A DNA stretch of 64,000 bases, taken from contig NZ_CP028811.1 of the NCBI RefSeq assembly GCF_003055625.1, positions 2,046,001 to 2,110,000 of the forward strand, written 5' to 3'. How positions within the stretch are numbered: position 1 is the stretch's first letter; each line of letters starts with the position of its first letter. The position numbers and the translations under genes were made by a program. Source of the stretch: Flavobacterium magnum. GTDB taxonomy: Bacteria > Bacteroidota > Bacteroidia > Flavobacteriales > Flavobacteriaceae. A model generated the notes under the pieces. It searched no databases. It had not been told where the DNA came from and saw nothing but the letters and a program-made list of their open reading frames with translations. Positions 23,650 to 34,700 of the stretch are shown here, one piece after another.

Positions 23650-25113
23650 ATGAGCAACGAAATAAGAAACCTTGAACCAAAAGCCCTTTGGAATAAATTC
23701 GCCGACTTAAATGCAGTACCCCGTCCTTCAAAAAAAGAAGAACGCGTGATCCAATTCATGAAAGACTTCGGCAACAGTCTTGGCCTTGAAACTTTTGAAG
23801 ATGAAATCCGCAATGTAATCATTCGAAAGCCTGCTACCAAAGGCATGGAGGACCGCAAGATGATTGTGATGCAGGGACACCTCGATATGGTGCACCAAAA
23901 GAACAATGACACCGTTTTTGATTTCGACACCCAGGGCATCGACATGTATGTTGATGGTGATTGGGTTCGCGCGCGTGGCACGACGCTCGGTGCAGATAAC
24001 GGACTGGGTGTAGCAACAATTATGGCAATCCTCGAGAGCACTGACATCGCACATCCCGCAATTGAGGCTTTATTTACAATTGATGAAGAAACCGGAATGA
24101 CAGGCGCCCTGAATCTTAAAGGCGGCATATTAAAAGGGGAAATATTGCTAAACCTCGATACCGAAGAAGATGACGAGATCGATATCGGATGTGCCGGTGG
24201 CGTGGATGTTACTGCAACTGCAGTGTATGATGAGGAAGAAACCCCTGAAGGTTCCATGGGGTATACGATTACAGTGAAGGGCCTCAATGGCGGCCACTCG
24301 GGGATGGATATCCACAAAGGCCTGGGCAACGCCAACAAGATCATGAACCGTTTGCTTTTCGGCGGTTTCGAAAACTTTGGTTTGCAGCTTTCCGAATTGA
24401 ACGGGGGCAGCCTCCGAAACGCGATTCCGCGTGAAAGCGTGGCTAAAATAATCATTGCCGGAATGTATGACGAAGCCTTTGTGTTCGACATGCAGGAAGT
24501 TATCGGTGATATTAAAAAAGAGTTTAAGACCACCGAGCCGAAGTTGGAAATCCTTATAGAAAAATCGGATTTGCCTGCAAAAGTGATGCAGGTGCCCGCT
24601 CAGGAAGGATTTCTGCGTGCCGTTTATGCTGCGCACAATGGCGTGTACCGCATGAGCGCCGATATGGAAGACCTGGTGGAAACCTCAAATAATATTGCGA
24701 AGATTACGGTCAAAAACGGTGAGCTTTCAATTCAGTGTTTAACGCGTTCTTCGGTGGAAAGTTCAAAATTTGATTTAGCCAATGCATTGCGCTCTGCATT
24801 CGAACTGTGTGGTTGCGAAGTAACCTTCGGCGGCTCTTATCCGGGCTGGACACCAAATGTGAATTCAGAAATACTGGAAGTTTTGGTCAATATCTACGAG
24901 AAGCAAAACGGCGAAAAGCCAAAAGTAGTCGCCTGCCACGCCGGACTCGAATGTGGTATCCTCGGTACAAATTACCCGGGAATGGATATGATTTCTTTTG
25001 GGCCAACCATTCACGGTGCACATTCCCCGGATGAAAGGGCAAGCATAAAATCTGCTCAGAAATATTGGAAATTCGTATTGGAAATCCTCGGAAATATCCC
25101 ACATAAGAATTGA
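23650..25113 (+). CDS. pepD: Aminoacyl-histidine dipeptidase
   Basis: A 487-residue M20-family dipeptidase (beta-Ala-His dipeptidase/peptidase D type), close to the 485 residues usual for PepD. It cleaves Xaa-His dipeptides such as carnosine using two zinc ions. Metal and catalytic residues are visible: GHLDMVH with His77 and Asp79, GADNG with Asp116, DEETG with Glu146/Glu147, and AGLECG near the C-terminus. It is cytoplasmic, with no signal peptide. The gene has its own promoter and terminator and appears monocistronic. No anomaly is seen. Confidence 0.96.
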   Translation: MSNEIRNLEPKALWNKFADLNAVPRPSKKEERVIQFMKDFGNSLGLETFEDEIRNVIIRKPATKGMEDRKMIVMQGHLDMVHQKNNDTVFDFDTQGIDMYVDGDWVRARGTTLGADNGLGVATIMAILESTDIAHPAIEALFTIDEETGMTGALNLKGGILKGEILLNLDTEEDDEIDIGCAGGVDVTATAVYDEEETPEGSMGYTITVKGLNGGHSGMDIHKGLGNANKIMNRLLFGGFENFGLQLSELNGGSLRNAIPRESVAKIIIAGMYDEAFVFDMQEVIGDIKKEFKTTEPKLEILIEKSDLPAKVMQVPAQEGFLRAVYAAHNGVYRMSADMEDLVETSNNIAKITVKNGELSIQCLTRSSVESSKFDLANALRSAFELCGCEVTFGGSYPGWTPNVNSEILEVLVNIYEKQNGEKPKVVACHAGLECGILGTNYPGMDMISFGPTIHGAHSPDERASIKSAQKYWKFVLEILGNIPHKN

Positions 25114-25149
25114 GTTGAATCGATAGTAATCTAACAACCATATACAAAA

Positions 25150-25178
25150 AATCCCTGCCGGCTGGTGGGGATTTTTTT
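25150..25178. terminator. Bidirectional terminator between pepD and DUF6265-like gene
   Basis: AATCCC (25150-25155) pairs with GGGATT in 25168-25173, with an inner G/C-rich loop. T residues follow on the plus strand and A residues precede it, so it could stop both the pepD transcript and the convergent one. Confidence 0.7.
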
Positions 25179-25181
25179 GCG

Positions 25182-25652
25182 TTATTTTTTCTTCATGGCA
25201 AAATGTTCGGTCTTCGGTTGTCCTTTCGAAACGCCTGAAACGTCTGCAATCAGGCTGTCCTGTACGTGCCTGTAGACTATTTTATTCGGGAAATCATGTG
25301 TTGGGTTTTCGAACACCATTTGGTCTTTTGTGGACGAAGTCATTTTAAACTCGACTTTCCGGCTGTTGTTCTGTCCGTACACCTTTGCAAAATACGAAAG
25401 CGAGTCGCCATGTTGCTCCAGCCACAGGTCTTCGGAAAAAACAGTGTCTGTTCCGGTCACGAACATGCCGCTTCCTATAATCATGCTGTCGTTGAACGTC
25501 GACCATTCTTCCACGAGTTTGCCTGCGCGGGAGTCATTTTCCCATCGTCCTATAAGCCATTTGGCATTTTCAATCCTGTCGTAGCGGCGTTCGTTTTTAC
25601 ACGACGAAATCACGGCGCATAGTGCGATAGCCGCAAAGGTTTTACGTATCAT
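25182..25652 (-). CDS. DUF6265-like lipoprotein
   Basis: A 156-residue lipoprotein with a signal peptide ending in a lipobox (AVISSC, Cys18). The mature part resembles the DUF6265 beta-barrel type: ENAKWLIGRWEND at the entry strand, then EEWSTFNDSMIIGSGMF, SLSYFAKVYGQN and FENPTHDFPNKIVYRH, the last being a conserved family motif. Related lipocalin-like proteins bind small hydrophobic ligands, but no ligand can be named. It lies convergent to pepD and 30 bp downstream of the ClC start on the same strand as that gene's flank, so it is likely its own unit. Confidence 0.85.
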   Translation of the reverse strand: MIRKTFAAIALCAVISSCKNERRYDRIENAKWLIGRWENDSRAGKLVEEWSTFNDSMIIGSGMFVTGTDTVFSEDLWLEQHGDSLSYFAKVYGQNNSRKVEFKMTSSTKDQMVFENPTHDFPNKIVYRHVQDSLIADVSGVSKGQPKTEHFAMKKK

Positions 25653-25682
25653 GTTGTCCGGTTTAAAGCCGCAATATAAGCA

Positions 25683-26936
25683 TTATACTTTTTGGTACGT
25701 GTACACCGTAAAAGGATACAACGATTTGGCGGTTAGTTTTGAAACAAAACAGACCAGCAGCGCCGGTACCAGCAGTGTGTAGTCGCCCGTCAGGCCACAG
25801 GTCAGGAAAACCGCAGTAAATGGAGCGTGTATGCTCGCGCTGAGCATGGCCCCCATACCGAGGATCATAAAATTCAACGGAATCACCTGTGCACTGAAAA
25901 AGGTATTGTGGAGCAGCGCAACTAATAATCCGAGGAATGCCCCGATAAACATACCCGGTGCAAAAACGCCGCCATCGCCGCCGGAGGCCAGCGTGGCCGA
26001 AGTCGCGATCGGTTTAAGCAATACAATAGCGACGCAGGTAAGAAACAGGCCCGGCGTGAGGATAAGGGTCTGCGCCTGCTGCATACTTTCAGCGACGGCA
26101 TGGTACCCCTCACCATACAATTGCGGCAGAAGGAGCATTAAAACGCCCAACGTAAAGGAAGTGAGGACGATTCTGTGACGATCAGATGACAGTCGGGAAT
26201 ACCTTTCTTTGAAAAACAGCACGCAGCGCGTGAGGTATACCGAATGGCAACCCGCAATGACGCCCAGGAGTACGAACCACGGCAACGCATGGTAGTGCCA
26301 CCCGTGCAGCCGGATGGTGAAAAGCGGCGCAAAATCTGCCAGGTTGATGAGCGCTGTGGATACGGCAAGCGCTACCAAAACTGCCGACAATCTGAGCCAG
26401 TTCCATTTTCGGGAAATCACTTCGTAACAAAAAAAGAATCCCGCAATGGGGTTGCCGAATAAGGCGGTAATCCCGGCTGCCACCCCGCAGTTGATCAGGG
26501 TACTTTTGTATTTGCGGAACCGGCTGAATTTTTTGCGGGCAGTAGAACCAATGGTTGCAGCTGCTACGACGGTGGAGACTTCAATGCCTGTCGATCCCCC
26601 GGAAACCACGGTCAGGAAGCCGTTGATTGCGTGCGACGGAATTTTGTACGCGGGAAGCCATTCGCGCTTGTGGCTGACCGTTTCAAACACCTCGGCAATG
26701 CCTTTGTTTGGCTTATTTTTGAAAACCTTTTTCCGAAGCCAGTGGATTGCTGAAAGTCCGGCGAAAGGGAATATGAAAAACACTATCGGCCAGGTTTTGA
26801 CTTTTCCGAAAAGTAAGGTTTCATAGGCTGCAGTCATTTCCTTAAGTGTCAGCGCCAAAATCGTAGACAGCAAACCGATCGCCGCAGCGGCCGCGAGCAA
26901 CGACAGGATAAACAGGGATTTGGATTGGTGCTTCAT
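25683..26936 (-). CDS. ClC family chloride channel/transporter-like protein
   Basis: A 417-residue membrane protein of the ClC family with about ten hydrophobic segments. Compared with E. coli ClC-ec1, the first anion-site motif GSGIP is replaced by NKGIA (Ser107 equivalent is Lys78). GREGP is GIEVS, yet the gating Glu is kept as Glu119 within SGGSTGIEVS. The third motif GxFxP is intact as GGVFAPGMF. The altered selectivity residues suggest it may not carry chloride in the ordinary way; it may be a fluoride or other anion exchanger, or a divergent subgroup. No CBS domains are present. It is followed by the DUF6265-like gene 30 bp further on. Confidence 0.92.
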   Translation of the reverse strand: MKHQSKSLFILSLLAAAAAIGLLSTILALTLKEMTAAYETLLFGKVKTWPIVFFIFPFAGLSAIHWLRKKVFKNKPNKGIAEVFETVSHKREWLPAYKIPSHAINGFLTVVSGGSTGIEVSTVVAAATIGSTARKKFSRFRKYKSTLINCGVAAGITALFGNPIAGFFFCYEVISRKWNWLRLSAVLVALAVSTALINLADFAPLFTIRLHGWHYHALPWFVLLGVIAGCHSVYLTRCVLFFKERYSRLSSDRHRIVLTSFTLGVLMLLLPQLYGEGYHAVAESMQQAQTLILTPGLFLTCVAIVLLKPIATSATLASGGDGGVFAPGMFIGAFLGLLVALLHNTFFSAQVIPLNFMILGMGAMLSASIHAPFTAVFLTCGLTGDYTLLVPALLVCFVSKLTAKSLYPFTVYTYQKV

Positions 26937-27007
26937 CAGTTGACGGTATATTGCAAAAGTACATGTTCCCGCCCTAACACACCGACTGTTGATGCACTTT
27001 AACCTTA

Positions 27008-27037
27008 ATAAAAAAAGGCATCCGTGAGGACGCCCTT
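27008..27037 (-). terminator. Terminator after the coiled-coil lipoprotein gene
   Basis: Arms GGC-TCC (27017-27023) and GGA-GCC (27028-27034) form a 7-bp stem with one G-U pair in the minus-strand RNA, followed by a U run. It lies 40 bp past the lipoprotein stop codon. Confidence 0.7.
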
Positions 27038-27076
27038 TGATAGAATCAATGATTCAGGTGATATTAAAGTGCTAAT

Positions 27077-27535
27077 TTAATAATTGTGTTCTTTTTTGTA
27101 ATCGTCGATGTCCTTGTTGATGTCTTCGACGCTCTTGGCTACGCGCGATTTGAAAGCATCCCAACGTTCCTTGCCCTTATCGGCCCAACTGTCAAGATCC
27201 TGCTGCAGTTCCTCGTTCCTGGCTTCGAGTTTGTCAATCTGCTTCTGGAACTTAGCCTGGTTTGTGGCAGATTCCGTCTTCAGCTTCACCTTAAACTCGG
27301 CAATACGCGTTTTATTGTCAGCGATCAGCTTATTGGTTTCTGCCTTTAAGCGCGCATAATCGGAAACTGAATCCGTCTGGGCGGCATCAGCCTTTTCAGT
27401 TGCGGCCTGTTGGTCCTGCCTGGCTTCGATAACATCCTCTTTGGCATCATCGATGTCTTTTGGTTCATTTTTACAGGAAGCCAGCAACATCACCGAAAAA
27501 ATCGAGGCCGCGGCGAAATAAATGTGCTTTTTCAT
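27077..27535 (-). CDS. Coiled-coil lipoprotein
   Basis: A 152-residue lipoprotein with lipobox LLASC (Cys21). The mature part is almost entirely charged, with heptad-like segments such as KAETNKLIADNKTRIAEFKV and KLEARNEELQQDLDSW, so a long coiled coil is likely between residues 60 and 145. No enzymatic motif is present. Comparable small helical lipoproteins exist in Bacteroidota with no known role; it may be a periplasmic or outer-membrane spacer. It is a single-gene unit with a terminator. A TACTTTTG box lies in the upstream region on the minus strand. Confidence 0.85.
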   Translation of the reverse strand: MKKHIYFAAASIFSVMLLASCKNEPKDIDDAKEDVIEARQDQQAATEKADAAQTDSVSDYARLKAETNKLIADNKTRIAEFKVKLKTESATNQAKFQKQIDKLEARNEELQQDLDSWADKGKERWDAFKSRVAKSVEDINKDIDDYKKEHNY

Positions 27536-27620
27536 TGTACTGTTTTTTTGAATTACGTCCCAAAGTTGTCAAAAGTACAACAAAAATTGTTTATGTGAAT
27601 TTTTTATAATGTTGTAAAAT

Positions 27621-28010
27621 TTATTTCTCGTAGAATTCAATCGGAAGGTTGTCCGGATCGGAAATGAAACTAAATTTCTTACCCGTAAGGTCATCGATAC
27701 GAATGGGTTCTGATGCCATTCCGATTGAGGAAAAATATTTTATCGTCTCCAGCACGCTGTCAACCTCGAACGCCAGATGACGCAGTCCTGTAGCTTCGGG
27801 CCGCGTAATCCGCAGAGGCGGGGAGGGAAACGAGAAAAGTTCGATACAATAATAACCGTTCATAGACAGGTCGAGTTTATACGAATCGCGTTCGGCACGG
27901 TAAGTCTCCCTGGTCATTGCAAGCCCGAGCACTTTGGTGTAAAAGTATTTCGACACCTCATAGTCTGAGCATATGATGGCGATGTGGTGGATGCGGTTGA
28001 GTTTAAGCAT
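27621..28010 (-). CDS. VOC family (glyoxalase-like) protein
   Basis: A 129-residue vicinal-oxygen-chelate fold protein of the YaeR/GloA2-like type. Paired modules are seen: LNRIHHIAIICSDYEVSKYF (His9-His10 region with a metal-binding His) and TGLRHLAFEVDSVLETIKYF. The Glu in CIELFSFPSPP and the final PIEFYEK add the other metal ligands, so a His-His-Glu-Glu type site is plausible. It may be a lactoylglutathione lyase-like or dioxygenase-like enzyme; the substrate is unknown. It lies downstream of the 28053-28436 gene, separated by a terminator-like hairpin. Confidence 0.9.
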   Translation of the reverse strand: MLKLNRIHHIAIICSDYEVSKYFYTKVLGLAMTRETYRAERDSYKLDLSMNGYYCIELFSFPSPPLRITRPEATGLRHLAFEVDSVLETIKYFSSIGMASEPIRIDDLTGKKFSFISDPDNLPIEFYEK

Positions 28011-28023
28011 ATTTCACAGGCAT

Positions 28024-28048
28024 AAAAAAAACCTGGCAGGCAGGTTTT
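28024..28048 (-). terminator. Terminator-like hairpin between two minus-strand genes
   Basis: AAAACCTG (28028-28035) and CAGGTTTT (28041-28048) form a perfect 8-bp stem with a 5-nt loop, with U residues following on the minus strand. It lies 4 bp past the stop of the 28053-28436 gene. Confidence 0.75.
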
Positions 28049-28052
28049 AAGT

Positions 28053-28436
28053 TTATTTTTCTTTAGCGCAAAGTCCGACAATTTCATGGAAAGTATCATG
28101 AATGCTGTTAAGCAAAGTCGTAATCTCGGCATCTGAAATGCCCTGTTTGATTTTTTTATGCAATTCGCGGCTTTTAATCTGCAGCAATTCAGTAGCGATA
28201 ACAATTTCCCTTGTCTTGAACGCGTCCGGCTTTTCGCCTGTGTTCAGCGCTTCAGCTTTCTGTGCAAGTTCGAGCGAACGGGACTTAATGGGTTCGAGAT
28301 TGCCTTTCTCTGCGGGATGATACGTTTGCGAAAGGATGTCATGGAATTCATTCATGGCCGGCCATCGGTCGAAAGCGGTCTGCGCCAATCCTGCGTTGGC
28401 GATGCATATAACCAAAAGTAAAAATAGTTTTTTCAT
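28053..28436 (-). CDS. Small exported helical protein
   Basis: A 127-residue protein with a signal peptide (MKKLFLLLVICIANAGLAQ) and a mature part that is almost all helical, with HDILSQTYHPAEKGNLEPIK and EIVIATELLQIKSRELHKKI. It includes a His-rich turn (YHPAEKG) and a C-terminal NSIHDTFHEIVGLC reminiscent of cytochrome c'-like four-helix bundles, though no CxxCH heme motif is present. The family is not identified. It is exported to the periplasm. A TATATTTG on the minus strand at 28467-28460 is 24 bp upstream of the ATG. Confidence 0.75.
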   Translation of the reverse strand: MKKLFLLLVICIANAGLAQTAFDRWPAMNEFHDILSQTYHPAEKGNLEPIKSRSLELAQKAEALNTGEKPDAFKTREIVIATELLQIKSRELHKKIKQGISDAEITTLLNSIHDTFHEIVGLCAKEK

Positions 28437-28693
28437 GGTACCTGGATATTAATGTTGTCCAAATATACGAAGTTGATTTGTAAATGAACAGATTCGTTCA
28501 AATCCGCAGTTGCATTTCAGATAAGAAAAGTACTGTCAAGCGGATGGCGATACAATTCCGAGGCGCCTGCTTACGAAACGAGATGCAATTGATTGTAAAA
28601 TCCGAAACGATCGAGGCCCTTCGATAAAAAACCAAAAAATCCGCCTAACTGACCTTGCGCTGCCTGTGTTAATATTTTCTTAAACACAATCCG
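28437..28693. other. Intergenic region upstream of the giant type IX gene
   Basis: About 260 bp with no coding sequence that I can support. It holds the possible -7 box for the minus-strand gene (28460-28467) and AT-rich leader sequence before the giant gene's promoter. Nothing else was recognised. Confidence 0.5.
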
Positions 28694-28722
28694 TTGATTA
28701 TTAAAAAATAAAGCTATTTTTG
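28694..28722 (+). promoter_or_regulatory. Promoter of the giant type IX-secreted protein gene
   Basis: Plus-strand TTG (28694-28696), 18-bp spacer, TATTTTTG (28715-28722): a full match to the group consensus. The expected start site is near 28728, so an early TTG at 28730 is not a credible start and the ATG at 28775 with its signal peptide is preferred. Confidence 0.75.
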
Positions 28723-28774
28723 GAAGCTTTTGCATACAAAAATGCGCCAAAACAAGACTATAAATTTCTTATTT

Positions 28775-31700
28775 ATGAGGACAAAAATTACGTTACTTAC
28801 CTTTATTGCATTACTTCTTTTCTCAAATGGATACAGCCAGTGCTGGCAAAGTGTCGCGGCCGGCTATGAGAGCAGTGCAGCCATAAAGACTGATGGCACA
28901 CTGTGGACGTGGGGCTGGAACGCTTTCGGGCAACTGGGCCTTGGAAATACCACCAATGTAACCACGCCGGCGAAAGTGGGGACTGCCACCTGGAAGGTGG
29001 TAAGCGTGGGTTCTGAAAGCACGAATTCGGCCTACACCATGGCCATCCAGACCAACGGAACCCTTTGGGGCTGGGGAGGAAACGGCAATGGCGAGCTGGG
29101 TATCGGAAATACGGTCCAACAGAACAGCCCGGTCCAGGTAGGTACGGCCACAAACTGGAAATACGTCTATGCGGGTCTCAATCACACCATCGCGATCAAG
29201 ACAGACGGAACAATGTGGGCCTGGGGTAGGAATACTTATGGCCAGCTTGGCGACGGTACGACCACAAACCGCCTGAGTCCGGTTCAGGTAGGAACTGATA
29301 CGAACTGGAAGATGGCCACGTCAGGAGGCAGCAATACATTTGCACTGAAGACCGACGGGACGCTCTGGGCATGTGGGGACAATGCGGGTTATTACGGAAA
29401 CGGAACCACAGTAAATTCCAACGTGCCTATCCAGATAAGTGCCGCAACAGACTGGCAGAGTATTTCGCGCACCATGGGAAGTATACTGGCTATAAAGACT
29501 GACGGGACATTATGGGCCTGGGGAGACAATAACTTCGGCGAATTGGGCATAGGCAGTGCGGCGCCGGTAAGCTACACTCCCGTCCAAGTGGGCTCATCCA
29601 CATGGAAATCCGCCTACGCAGCCTGGGGTTCCAGTTTCGGAATCAAGACAGACGGCACATTATGGGCGTGGGGTGACAATGCAAAAGGGCAGCTTGGTGA
29701 CAATACCGTGGTGAACAAGTCATCTCCGGTGCAAATCGGAACTGCCAATGACTGGGCCTCGGTAGGTACCGGCCTTTCGTATACATTCGGCATCAAGACC
29801 GATGGCTCCATGTCAGGTTGGGGTGCCAATCAGATTTACCAGCTTGGTTTAGGCAACACAACAGAATACCACGTTCCCACGGCCATCAATTGTTACTCCG
29901 GCTGTACGACCGCTGTCGAGGGTTTATACCCAACGACTACATTTACGCCGGCCTGCAGCGGAAGCCAGGAAACCATTACCGTCGACGCCTGGGCAGGGGA
30001 GTATAGCAACGTCAACGTACTGGCCAATAGGTCATACACATTCCGGAGTTCTGTAAGCACTGATTTTATTACCATCACCAATGCCGCGGCCACCGTGATT
30101 TATGTAAGCGGCACCACACCTGTTTCCTGGGTTTCAAACAATGCGGAGGTCATCCGTTATTTCCTGAATACCAATGCATCCTGTGGATCACAGCAGACCA
30201 GCAGGGTAAGGTATGTCACCTGTGCCGACCTGAGCTGCAATACGCCGGGCGGACTCACGGCAGGCAGCATCACGGGAACGTCGGCCACGATTTCCTGGAC
30301 TGCCGCATCGCCGGCACCCGCGTCAGGATATGAATATTATTATTCCGATATCAATACTGCGCCTACTACGACAGCATCCGGCAGTGTGTCCGCAGGCGTT
30401 TTGTCAAAATCCCTAACGGGATTAACGGCTGGCGTGCGCTACTATTACTGGGTTCGCTCCAAATGTTCCGCAACCATCTCAGGGAACTGGGTTGCAGGAG
30501 GCAGTTTTGTTGCTCAGGATAACGCGCCCTGCCTCAACGGGACACAATATCCAAGCACCAACTTTACACCCGCTTGCACCGGAAGCCAGGAAACCATCGT
30601 AACGAATGCGTGGGCAGGCGAGTATACCGTGGTGAATGTCGTGCCAAATAAAAAATACACTTTCAGGAGTTCTGTTGGCACAGATTACATTTCTGTGGTC
30701 AGCTCAGACGGGCTGACGGTTTATGCAACGGGAGTCACCCCGGTGACCTGGTCGTCTAACGCCGTATCGGGCACAATCAAATATTATTTCCACCTGAGTT
30801 CGGGATGTGGGACACAACAAACCAGCCGCACCAGATACATCACCTGCGAAGACGCCTGCGGGCAGCCTTCTAACGTTACTGTAAGCAATGTAAGTGCCAC
30901 GTCGGCATCCGTGTCATGGACCGCGCCGGCAGTGGCCCCGGGAGCCGACTACCAATATTATCTGTCTACCGTAGCAACAGCACCAACGCCGGCAACCGCT
31001 GCTACGGCGGGTACGGGTAGCATCACCACGAGCTTGTCTTTGAGTGACCTCACACCTTCTACCACGTATTACTTCTGGTTGCGCTCAAGGTGCAGCGGCA
31101 ATAATACAAGTGATTGGACAAGCGGCGGCGCATTCACCACACCGGCTTGCGAATTGCCTTCGAATATCACCATTTCCAATATAACAGCAGGTTCAGCTAC
31201 GCTGTCATGGACACCGCCATCATCATTACCGGCGTTCGGTTATCAATATTATTACAGCATGTCCAACACGGCGCCGTCCGCTTCTGATGCACCGTCGGGC
31301 AGCGTCAGTCCGAGCGTTTCATCGGTATCGATCAACCTGCTGCCATCCAGCACCTATTTTGTCTGGATGCGCTCGCGATGCGGCTTATCCGCGTACAGCA
31401 ATTGGGTATTGGTGGGAAGCGCGGTGACCTTTAGCTGTGAGTCCGTTACAAATGTATCAATCAGGTCAGTGTACGAAGGATTCCTGGTAGTCGAGTTTGA
31501 CCGGCCGGCAGAAGCGCCAACAGGGTACGATTACTATGTCAGTACTTCCGCTACAGAGCCCACGGCGACGACGCAGGAAACAGGTGCTTTTTACGTCAGT
31601 ACAGTCGATGAAGGTTACGTTTTCAACCTGATGTCCTCTACAACTTACTATGTCTGGATGCGATCAAATTGCGGCAGTATCTCCAGAGGTCCGTGGATTT

Positions 31701-34700
31701 CGGCCGGATCAGCCACAACACTGGCATGTGTGCCCCCGACGAGCGTGAGCATTGGCAATGTGTATTCGACCACTGCTGAATTCAATACTACCGGATATAA
31801 CTCTTTACAATATTATTACAATACCACAGGGGTTGCACCAACAGCGTCGACTGCCAGTATGGGCTATGCGTTTTCAAATCCGGGAACGTTGCAGGGGCTG
31901 TCACCTTCAACGACCTATTACCTGTGGGTGCGCTCCTATTGCGATACTTTCGCTTATAGCGACTGGGTCGCAGCTTCACCTTTCACAACTGACCAGGGCC
32001 GCGAGATCATCGGTAGTTTTGTGAATAATACGACAGGAAGCACCACGTCGTTTAATCAATCTGATTCGGTCACGTTCACCTTTAGTCTGGTCACTCCGGG
32101 TTACTGGACCGGTGCCGGTAATTTATACCTTTGGGCCCAGTCATATAACGAGGCCCAGGCCAATATGCAGCCTTCGCCAAATAACGGCACGTTTAATGCG
32201 CCGCTGCCGGCGAGCGCCCTGACCGCCAACCCTAATGGAACGTATTCCGTAACATTAAATCCCGTAAGCAGTTATTTTGCGAACCAGGTCAATCTGGGAC
32301 GTTTGGAATTTACAATTAAGAATGCGAGCGGTTCAAAATATAGTTTACCTGCGTATGCCGTTGTTGTTGATCCGATTCCTGCGCCGGCTGCTTCAGATCA
32401 GGTGTTCTGCAGCCAGGTATCCGTTGCCAGCCTCGTGGCTACCGGATCTAATATTAAGTGGTACACGGCTTCATCAGGAGGTACTGCCTTAGCGTCAGAC
32501 AGCTTGCTGACGACGGGAGCTTATTACGCATCCCAAACCATTAATGGCAGCGAGAGTCTTGCCCGCAAGAAAATTAATGTAACCGTGAACACGGTGTCCG
32601 TTACGCCTGCGTCGAGTGAAATCTGCGGCAGCGAAATCCAGGCATTGACGGTAAATGCCAGTATCAATAACCCGGTACGGCAATTGGGGTCAGGTGTTTC
32701 CACCAACACCAATTACACTCCGTATCAGGGATATTGGGGCGGCGCCAGAAGCCAGGCGGTGTATACGGCCAGCGAGTTGTCTGCTCTCGGATTGCATTCA
32801 GGCAGCCCAATCAACTCCATCGGTTATAAGGTGACCTCCGGAACGCCAATCCAACTCAGCAATTTTACAATAAAAGCGGGATTCACTACGGTAAATGTGC
32901 TCGAAGATTTTATCCAAAGCCCTGATTACACGGTCTTCACGCAGGCTTCGTATGTTCCGCAAACCGGTAACGGCGAGATAGATTACACGCTCTCGACACC
33001 ATTGGTCTGGGACGGGATCTCTAACCTGTTGGTTGAAACCTGCTACAACAACAATAACAATGGCGGAACGCCGGTCAATAATTTAAATGTCGAATCATCC
33101 GAGGTTGCCACGAAATTGTACAAGCATGTGAAAGTGGACAACGAGCCTAACATTTGCAGTCGCGCCACTATTTATGAGCCTGCCGTGAGGCCGAATCTCA
33201 GGATACTGAGCGCGCCGGAGACCATGATGACCTGGTCGCCTGTGGAAGGGTTGTACACGGATGCAACGGCAACTGTCCCTTACGTTGCAGGAGAAAACCG
33301 CGCTGTAGTCTATGCGAAACCCAGCACTTTTACGGTTTATACTTCCACCGTGGTGTCGCCAAGCTGTACTATCGTTAATACGGCGTCAGTAGATGCGCAT
33401 TTTACACCCGCTCCTGAATCCTCGAAGCAATATTTCTGTTCGGGTGCGACCGTAGCTAACCTGAATGCTGTGGGAAGCAATATCAAATGGTATGACGCCG
33501 AAAACAATCTGCTCACTTCAGGCACCATGTTGCAAACCGGATTGTATTTTGTTACGCAAACTGCTCATGGCTGCGAAAGCACCAAGGCAGCGGTTTCGGT
33601 CATAATTAATGATACACCCGCTCCGGCAGCGACAGCGCAGTCGTTCTGTTTTGAAGCGACTGTGGCCGATTTGGCTGCGACGGGTACCGATCTACAATGG
33701 TTCGACAGCGAAAACCATGTTCTGGCATTGACAGACAGCATCCACACCGGGACGTATTACGTTTCCCAAACGGGACACGGTTGTGAAAGCCCTAAAACGG
33801 TAGTTCCGGTGACCATTTTCAATACCGCTGCGCCAATATCGGCAGATCAGGAATTTTGCGGAACGGCCACCGTATCTGAATTGACGGCCGTCGGAGACAA
33901 TATCAGATGGTACGATGGATCAAATCATATTGTCAGCGATTCCGATGTCCTTCAGAGTGGTGTCTATTTTGTGACGCAAACCCAAAACGGTTGTGAAAGT
34001 GACCGCACTATGGTTATCGTGACCGTAAACCAGACGCCGGCACCTGCAGCCGAAAGCCAGACATTCTGCGGAGTAGCCTTAGTCTCGGATCTGAATGCTC
34101 TTGGTTCTGGTCTCAGGTGGTACGACGCCGAAGACATTCTTTTGGCACCAACCGATATGTTGTCGACTGGCACATACTATGTGTCACAGAGTGTAGCGGG
34201 TTGCGAAAGCGAAAAGACAGCAGTGACTGTAACCGTTAACAGCACACCATCGGCATCGGCAGCTGACCAGGCATTTTGTGCCGGTGCCATCGTAGCCGAT
34301 TTGATTGCTTCAGGAACTGATTTAAGATGGTATGATAACGACCATTTGCTTTCATCACCTGATGCTTTATTGGAAACCGGAATATATTATGTGTCGCAAA
34401 CTGCCCATGGTTGTGAAAGCGACATGACCCCAATCAATGTCACCATCAACCCGTCAACGACCTCTGAAGAGACGGCGACGGCATGCGACAGCTACGAGTG
34501 GAACGGCCGTGAGTATACCGAAAGCGGCGACTACACCTACGAGGGCGTGAACGCCTTTGGCTGTACGCATACCTCCACGCTGCACCTGACGGTGAACCGC
34601 AGCACCACCACCGATGAGACGGCAACAGCCTGCGGCTCCTACCTGTGGCACGGTGTGACCTACACCAACAGCGGCGATTATACCTACAGCGGCACGAATG

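Noticed and set aside
23601..24533. 310-codon open frame on the minus strand inside pepD
   Set aside because: It lies fully antisense to a complete, motif-bearing pepD gene and its product has no recognisable features. Codon bias of the sense gene explains it.
29000..29900. RCC1 repeats considered as BNR or WD40 repeats
   Set aside because: The period is about 50 residues with the G-x-L-W-x-W-G and G-Q-L-G signatures of RCC1, not the WD or S-x-D-x-G-x-T-W forms.
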